DNA from: Oscillospiraceae bacterium
GTDB lineage: Bacteria > Bacillota > Clostridia > Saccharofermentanales > Saccharofermentanaceae
Direction of reading: 5' to 3'
DNA: 64,000 bases
Assembly (NCBI GenBank): GCA_902780785.1
Contig: CACZGS010000011.1
Span: forward strand, 40,961 to 104,960
A program made the position numbers and the translations under genes. Shown here piece by piece: positions 58,623-64,000 of the stretch (the first letter of the stretch is position 1; each line of letters starts with the position of its first letter). The notes under the pieces are model-generated. The model did no database searches. It saw nothing but the letters and a program-made list of their open reading frames with translations, and was not told the DNA's origin.

Positions 58623-60323
58623 ATGAAGACCAAGAAGAATAGAGCTGTAGTAGTGTTTATTACTGCGGCTATGTTGATGAGCGCTTTATTACCGGCAGGA
58701 TGCAGTCTTCCTAAGGGCAAAAAGGACATTTGGAATGCGGCACAGGAATTCTTCGATGCTTACGCATCAGGAGATGCTGATGCCGTAAAGGCAATGGTCG
58801 ACGGGGATATCACCTGTGATTTTGATAAGAGTGACAAAGAAGAGATCCTGCTGAAGATGGCTTCAGAGACCAAGGTCGAAGACGTTACCGATGTCGACGT
58901 CGACAGCAAGTCCGGTAAGGCTACGGCCAAAGTCACGATCTCATATATCAACGTCAACAGCTTTTTATCCTCCAAAGGAAACGAGAAGACCAAAGAGGAC
59001 TTCATTAAGGCTATCGAAGAATACGACAGAAGGAAGACGAAGGCTTTCTCGTTCGATTTTGTTTTCGATGAATCCGAAGGAAAGTGGCTTGTCGGCAAAA
59101 AGTCCGCAGAGAAATATATTGAATTATTCAATGAAACAGAGAGGATCTATTTATCTTCAGTATCTGCAGACGATGCTTACGATATCTTCAGCAAAGCTTT
59201 CGGCCTTTATGCACAAGGGATATTCGACCAGCCTGTAAGTTCTTTGGATATTAACGATGTGAGGGTTTTCGATTACGATTCTTTCAGCGATCCGATAGTT
59301 ATTGAGGGTGCGAAGGAATTCGCAAAGGCGTTCTTCAAATACATAGTAGATCACGGGATAAAGATCGAGCAGGACAGCAAAGATCCTCATAAGGCAACTC
59401 TTAAGGGTTTTGCGCCTTCGAAAAAGGAGATGCTCGATTACCTCTCAAGCGATGACTGCGTGAAAGCGGATTATCTGGTCCGGATCCGGCTGACCAGCGT
59501 ATCAAGAAGAGATGTTCAGGGCGAGACGTTAAGAAGCACCATAGATGCCGGATACTATACGGAACTTGCCAAGAGGATCCCTGACATGACGCCTGAGGAA
59601 TATGAGGTCGAGCTGATGATCGCTACAGGAACGATCATTGATACCGGTGAGAATTTCGATACTCTGGTTTTCATAAGCAACGGCGGAAAAGCTCTGTCTG
59701 TTTCTTCAAAAGAACTCGAAGATGCATTTGACTATACTTCCGAGCAGGTATTCAGATGCCGCGAAGAACTCTTGAAGTCATTGCTGGCCTCAGGTGAGAT
59801 GCCTAAAGAGAAATACGATGTTTATATGGCTGCGCTTGAGAGAGATAAATATGTTGAGTCAGGCGGCAGTGTTCCGGAGTATGAATTCTTAAGAAGAGTC
59901 GAATGGGAAGGCACTGAGAAGTGCAAGAACCAGTCTGCCACGGTAGAAGAATACCTGCCGAATTTCTCTGACGGACAGATCGTATACGGTTTCTCCGATT
60001 ACGATAATGACGGTAAACACATGGAGTATTCCAAGGAGCCGGGCTGGCTTAATACTGCCGGTTACAACATCGATGGTGACAAAGTAACCATAATCCTGAA
60101 GTTCGACCATAAATTCAAGAAGGGCACTAAGCTGATACTGGACTGGTATATTGACGGAGAGTCCATAAGAGATTCCCAGACCATTACCGTAGAAGAAGAC
60201 GGAACGGTCGAGTTCGAATTCACGGTAACCGGAGTAAGTGTAAAAAAATACGGCAAACTGGAGCTGCGTTTGTGGGAAGAAGACCATAACCACGTAATAT
60301 CTTATGTTCAGTTATTCTATTGA
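58623..60323 (+). CDS. Lipoprotein, first of a tandem paralogous pair
   Basis: 566 residues. Signal with lipobox LLPAGC, then an NTF2-like domain (residues about 35-175: FFDAYASGDADAVKAMVDGDI ... KATAKVTISYINV ... FSFDFVFDESEGKWLVGKK), a middle region, and a C-terminal beta domain: GWLNTAGYNIDGDKVTIILKFDHKFKKGTKLILDW ... LRLWEEDHNHVISYVQLFY. Strongly similar in layout and motifs to the next gene. Extracellular, lipid anchored; function unknown. Confidence 0.8.
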   Translation: MKTKKNRAVVVFITAAMLMSALLPAGCSLPKGKKDIWNAAQEFFDAYASGDADAVKAMVDGDITCDFDKSDKEEILLKMASETKVEDVTDVDVDSKSGKATAKVTISYINVNSFLSSKGNEKTKEDFIKAIEEYDRRKTKAFSFDFVFDESEGKWLVGKKSAEKYIELFNETERIYLSSVSADDAYDIFSKAFGLYAQGIFDQPVSSLDINDVRVFDYDSFSDPIVIEGAKEFAKAFFKYIVDHGIKIEQDSKDPHKATLKGFAPSKKEMLDYLSSDDCVKADYLVRIRLTSVSRRDVQGETLRSTIDAGYYTELAKRIPDMTPEEYEVELMIATGTIIDTGENFDTLVFISNGGKALSVSSKELEDAFDYTSEQVFRCREELLKSLLASGEMPKEKYDVYMAALERDKYVESGGSVPEYEFLRRVEWEGTEKCKNQSATVEEYLPNFSDGQIVYGFSDYDNDGKHMEYSKEPGWLNTAGYNIDGDKVTIILKFDHKFKKGTKLILDWYIDGESIRDSQTITVEEDGTVEFEFTVTGVSVKKYGKLELRLWEEDHNHVISYVQLFY

Positions 60324-60356
60324 TATATAAAAAACAGGATCAAAGGGGAATTAGGG

Positions 60357-62036
60357 ATGAAGATCAATAAGAACGGAATAAGTTCACTTATTCTTGCTGC
60401 GGCTATTCTGATGACGGCACTTTTGCCTATGGGCTGCAGCTCAAAAGAAGCAAAGATTAAGGCTCAGCTTAACGACCTGGCGGAGACGTTCATTGCCGAT
60501 TTTGCTTCGGGCGACAAAGATAAGATGGAAGATCTTGTTGAAGGACGCTTCGACTATCAGATCTCTTATGCCAAGCAGAGTAAGATCCTGCTTAAGATAG
60601 CTTCGAAAACTGAGATCGATGAGATAGTCAGTTTTGAAGTGGATCAGAAAGAAGGCAAAGCAAGGCTCCGCACCAAACTCTCTTATATCGATATCTATGA
60701 GTTCGGCAAAGATAAAGAGAACAGGAATATTTCCATAGAAGAATGCATGGCAAATGTCGATACCTACAAGAACAGGAGCACGACAAATTACACATTCAAT
60801 TTCGTTCTTGACGATGACGGCAACTGGAAGATCAGGAATGTTGCTGCCGAGAGATACGAAGAGCTTTTTAATCACCAGTACGTCCTGTCAGTGATCGCAC
60901 TGTCCAAAGAACAGGCAAAGCAGGAATGCAAGAGCGTCTTCGAGAAGCTTGCCAGAGGCGAATTCAACCAGCTGATGTTTACTTATGACATCAATGAGAT
61001 GGGTGCTTTCAACACCTGGGGAAGAAGCGAGCAGAGTATAAATGATGCTATGTCCGAATTCGCGAAATCTTATTTCTCATTCATTGTGGAACACGGCATT
61101 ACGGTCGAGGAGACTGATAATCCCCTGCAATATAAGATTACGGGATATGTGCCCTCGAAGGATGCATTGCTCAGTTACTTTGCAAGTGACGAATATGCCA
61201 TTGAAAGCAGCATGGCAACCATAAGGGCAGAGCTTGCCAAGAACGACACCAAGAGACAGGAAGTCTGGGATAACTATATTGCCGGAACATACTACGATCT
61301 TGCAAAGCAGATCCCGAACCTGCTGGGTGAAGAATTCAGCGTTATCTTCAAGGTAAAAGCAGGAGACGACAATGTTGTTATCGCTGCGGACGGTCCGCTC
61401 TTCACTATAACTACAGACGATATTTTCGCTTGCCCCAAATACGAATACGCACAGGGGCAGGCAGCCCGCAAGAAGGCCATTCAGGCTCTCTTTGATGCCG
61501 GTGAACTTACCAGGGCACAGTACGACATGTATATGTCCGAGTTCAGAAATGACGGCGGCAATTATCCCGGCAGAGATACCGGTAACGAGAATGCTTCTAC
61601 CGGCACGACATCCTGGAAGGGCTCTTCCGAATTTCCGAATCAGGCCGTAAAAGTCAAGGAGGAGACTCCTGAATGGTCTGAAGGAAAGATAATCTACGGC
61701 ACATCGGATCCCGACAAAAACGGCATCAGCATGCTTTACAGCAAGCAGCCCGGCTGGCTTAATACGGCAGGATACAATCTGTCAGAAACCGGCATTACAG
61801 TTATGGTCAAATACGACAAGAAGTTTGCCAAGGGAACAGAGCTCGAATTCGACTGGGATATAAACGGAAGCACGCAGCAGTATGCCGTTCCTTTTGTTGT
61901 TCCTGAGGACGGTGCAGATGAGTTTTTCTTCACCATTCCGGCTAAGCTCGTGTCGGCAGGAGACACTGCCGAGTTCAGATTATGGGAGAAGGGTCATGCG
62001 CACGTTATCGCGTATGTAAAACTTACCAAAACATAA
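60357..62036 (+). CDS. Lipoprotein, second of a tandem paralogous pair
   Basis: 559 residues. Lipobox LLPMGC, N-terminal NTF2-like domain, and C-terminal beta domain GWLNTAGYNLSETGITVMVKYDKKFAKGTELEFDWDING ... FRLWEKGHAHVIAYVKL matching the preceding protein. Starts 33 bases after it, with AAAGGGG upstream. The pair probably arose by tandem duplication; the gene at 693-1691 shares the N-terminal module. Confidence 0.8.
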   Translation: MKINKNGISSLILAAAILMTALLPMGCSSKEAKIKAQLNDLAETFIADFASGDKDKMEDLVEGRFDYQISYAKQSKILLKIASKTEIDEIVSFEVDQKEGKARLRTKLSYIDIYEFGKDKENRNISIEECMANVDTYKNRSTTNYTFNFVLDDDGNWKIRNVAAERYEELFNHQYVLSVIALSKEQAKQECKSVFEKLARGEFNQLMFTYDINEMGAFNTWGRSEQSINDAMSEFAKSYFSFIVEHGITVEETDNPLQYKITGYVPSKDALLSYFASDEYAIESSMATIRAELAKNDTKRQEVWDNYIAGTYYDLAKQIPNLLGEEFSVIFKVKAGDDNVVIAADGPLFTITTDDIFACPKYEYAQGQAARKKAIQALFDAGELTRAQYDMYMSEFRNDGGNYPGRDTGNENASTGTTSWKGSSEFPNQAVKVKEETPEWSEGKIIYGTSDPDKNGISMLYSKQPGWLNTAGYNLSETGITVMVKYDKKFAKGTELEFDWDINGSTQQYAVPFVVPEDGADEFFFTIPAKLVSAGDTAEFRLWEKGHAHVIAYVKLTKT

Positions 62037-62149
62037 AACTGATGAAGGCGTATGATTTTCGCTAATAAGCAAAAGATTTTCTGTTTTCGCGCGCGTTAAG
62101 CAAGAATATAATAATCCAATAAGATTTATATGTATCCGGAGGAATTCCC

Positions 62150-63691
62150 ATGGCCAAGGAAATGATCCTCGTCCTCGATTTCGGAGGACAGTATAACCAG
62201 TTGATCGCAAGAAGAGTCAGAGAGCTCTCGGTCTACAGTGAAGTAAGACCTTACACGATGAGCATCGACGAGATCAAGGATCTCAATCCTTCCGGAATCA
62301 TCCTCACAGGCGGTCCTTCCACGGTTTACGAAGACGACGCGCCCAAGTGCTCACCCGAGCTCTTTAAGCTCGGCATCCCGGTACTCGGTATCTGCTACGG
62401 CGCACAGCTCATGAATTACCTCCTGGGCGGCGAAGTAAAGTCCGCACCCGTCAGAGAATACGGCCACACCGACGTTAATATCGATACGGAAGCAAAGCTC
62501 TTCAAAGGCGTTCTGCCCAAGACAGTCTGCTGGATGAGCCACACTGTTTATATCGCAAAACCCGCTCCCGGATTCAAGATCACTGCACATACTGAGGTTT
62601 GCCCTGTTGCAGCTGCAGAGAATGTGGAAGAGAATCTCTATTGCGTACAGTTCCACCCGGAAGTTGTTCATACAGTCGAAGGCACAACGATGCTCGCAAA
62701 CTTCGTTAAGGACGTCTGCAATTGCAAGTGCGACTGGAAGATGGATTCATTTGTTGAGACATCAATTAAGGAGATCCGCGAAAAGGTTGGCACAGGCAAA
62801 GTCCTCTGCGCTCTTTCAGGCGGCGTAGATTCATCCGTTGCCGCAGTTCTCCTTTCAAAGGCAGTAGGCAAGCAGCTCACATGCGTATTCGTAGACCACG
62901 GTCTTCTCCGTAAGAACGAAGGTGACGAGGTAGAAGCGGTATTCGGACCTGAAGGTCCTTACGATCTTAACTTCATCAGAGTAAACGCTCAGGAGCGTTT
63001 CTATTCAAAGCTCGCAGGCGTTTCCGATCCTGAGACAAAGCGTAAGATCATCGGTGAGGAATTCATCAGAGTATTCGAAGAAGAAGCAAAGAAGGTCGGC
63101 GCTGTCGACTTCCTCGTACAGGGCACTATCTATCCTGACGTAATCGAATCAGGTCTCGGCAAGAGCGCCGTTATCAAGTCACACCACAACGTAGGCGGAC
63201 TTCCTGACTGCGTTGATTTCAAGGAGATCATCGAACCCTTAAGACTCCTGTTCAAGGACGAAGTAAGAAAGGCAGGTCTTGAGCTCGGCATTCCCGAAAA
63301 CCTTGTATTCCGTCAGCCGTTCCCGGGTCCCGGTCTTGCTATCCGTATCATCGGCGAAGTTACAGCTGAGAAGGTTAAGCTCGTTCAGGATGCAGACGCG
63401 ATCTTCAGAAGAGAGATGCAGCTCGCAGGCTTCGACAAGTACGCTAACCAGTATTTTGTAGCACTCACAAATATGCGTTCCGTAGGCTGCATGGGCGACG
63501 AGAGAACATACGATTACGCATGTCTCCTCCGCGCAGTTACGACCACAGACTTCATGACAGCTGAAGCTGCAGAGCTTCCCTGGTCACTTATCAACAAGGT
63601 AACGAACAGGATCGTAAACGAAGTAAAGGGCATCAGCCGCGTCTTCTACGACTGCACGGGCAAACCGCCGTCAACGATCGAGCTTGAATAA
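62150..63691 (+). CDS. guaA: GMP synthase (glutamine-hydrolysing)
   Basis: 513 residues. Class I amidotransferase domain with active-site Cys in GICYGAQL and the His-Glu in [11 protein letters not shown]-pyrophosphatase P-loop [13 protein letters not shown]-terminal dimerisation domain ending [17 protein letters not shown]. Converts XMP to GMP. Ribosome site GGAGGAA. No guanine riboswitch recognised upstream. Confidence 0.97.
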   Translation: MAKEMILVLDFGGQYNQLIARRVRELSVYSEVRPYTMSIDEIKDLNPSGIILTGGPSTVYEDDAPKCSPELFKLGIPVLGICYGAQLMNYLLGGEVKSAPVREYGHTDVNIDTEAKLFKGVLPKTVCWMSHTVYIAKPAPGFKITAHTEVCPVAAAENVEENLYCVQFHPEVVHTVEGTTMLANFVKDVCNCKCDWKMDSFVETSIKEIREKVGTGKVLCALSGGVDSSVAAVLLSKAVGKQLTCVFVDHGLLRKNEGDEVEAVFGPEGPYDLNFIRVNAQERFYSKLAGVSDPETKRKIIGEEFIRVFEEEAKKVGAVDFLVQGTIYPDVIESGLGKSAVIKSHHNVGGLPDCVDFKEIIEPLRLLFKDEVRKAGLELGIPENLVFRQPFPGPGLAIRIIGEVTAEKVKLVQDADAIFRREMQLAGFDKYANQYFVALTNMRSVGCMGDERTYDYACLLRAVTTTDFMTAEAAELPWSLINKVTNRIVNEVKGISRVFYDCTGKPPSTIELE

Positions 63692-63703
63692 TCTACAAAC
63701 CCT

Positions 63704-63736
63704 GGAAATGCCCTAAAATAGGGCATTTCATTTTTT
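63704..63736 (+). terminator. Terminator after guaA
   Basis: GAAATGCCC and GGGCATTTC arms with a 7-base loop, then six T. Confidence 0.9.
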
Positions 63737-63851
63737 AAAGCCACCAAAAAGCCACTAAATTTCGAACTCATATATTTTGGAGACAGTAGCAGAACCATAT
63801 TCAATTAATGGATCTGTAGCATAAAAAGTTATCAAGAGAACTTTACCCGGA

Positions 63852-63860
63852 TGATATAAT
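63852..63860 (+). promoter_or_regulatory. Extended -10 promoter before the terminal partial gene
   Basis: TGATATAAT (TGn plus a perfect TATAAT). Downstream is a short AGGGA-GTGA-TCCCT hairpin (63872-63885). The rest of the 63737-63965 gap shows nothing I recognise. Confidence 0.5.
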
Positions 63861-63965
63861 TATCTTGTCTGAGGGAGTGATCCCTTAGTCGGGAAAATCA
63901 GCAGAACAAACGACAAAGTAAGATTGATTGAATATGAACAATACCAAATGGAATGAGAAGAAAAA

Positions 63966-64000
63966 ATGAGAGTGATAATAGAAACAGAAAGATTGATTAT
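63966..64000 (+). CDS. Start of a gene, likely GNAT acetyltransferase (partial)
   Basis: An ATG opens a frame reading MRVIIETERLI, which matches the ETERLIL start of many GNAT-family N-acetyltransferases. Cut by the window end after 11 codons, so the call is only suggestive. AGAAG lies upstream as a possible ribosome site. Confidence 0.45.
   Translation, partial: MRVIIETERLI

Overview
The window is a piece of a bacterial chromosome that contains the replication origin. The organism is a Firmicute, most likely an anaerobic fermenting member of the Clostridia. Evidence: strong AGGAGG-type ribosome sites, the order dnaA-dnaN-recF-remB-gyrB, soj/parA-parB with parS sites, glmU-pth-mfd, class II aldolase and L-lactate dehydrogenase. 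No rRNA, CRISPR array, insertion sequence or prophage was seen. Exact genus cannot be read from the sequence.

Origin region (about 47-64 kb). dnaA (minus strand) is followed by a roughly 350 bp AT-rich non-coding stretch with several TTGTTCA-type DnaA-box-like 9-mers and GTCCGGC iterons, which I take as oriC. It is followed by dnaN, recF, remB, gyrB, three perfect parS sites, parA and parB. The strand switches here: everything to the right (sortase, purA, two paralogous lipoproteins, guaA) is on the plus strand, and most genes to the left for about 35 kb are on the minus strand, as expected if forks leave from this point. ParB carries an unusual lysine/alanine-rich histone-H1-like N-terminal tail. 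GyrB has a long acidic N-terminal extension. Further left come tRNA-Ser, thrS, a probable orphan small RNA, ldh, glmU-pth-mfd and tRNA-Arg.

Middle region (about 20-38 kb). A four-gene cell-surface operon (LRR/transglutaminase protein, S66 peptidase, methyltransferase, DUF6273-type surface protein) lies behind two palindromic operators. Next is a self-contained module: response regulator, histidine kinase, a small secreted protein of unknown family, and a three-gene ABC transporter, with 11-bp tandem repeats in front of the secreted-protein gene. Then come a metallophosphatase-like protein with a degraded active site, a methyltransferase behind a long structured leader with a near-parS site in its promoter, a MarR regulator with two operators plus a flavodoxin, and a DHH phosphoesterase.

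Left region (0-20 kb). The genes are a MATE exporter fragment, a lipoprotein paralogous to the two near the origin, fba, a zinc-ribbon protein, a two-component system with an 11-bp tandem repeat in front of it, and a metal ABC importer (ATPase with a His-rich tail plus permease) behind a consensus promoter and a Fur-family-like palindrome. These are followed by a B12/radical SAM protein, a Dabb-aldo/keto reductase-PPOX-NudC operon, and a TetR / phosphotransferase / TIR-domain beta-propeller cluster that could be a stress or defence locus.

Best candidates for something new: the TIR-membrane-propeller protein next to a rifampin-phosphotransferase-like enzyme, the secreted-protein/ABC/two-component module, the H1-tailed ParB, the parS-like site in a promoter 31 kb from oriC, and the orphan RNA at 45.1-45.24 kb.
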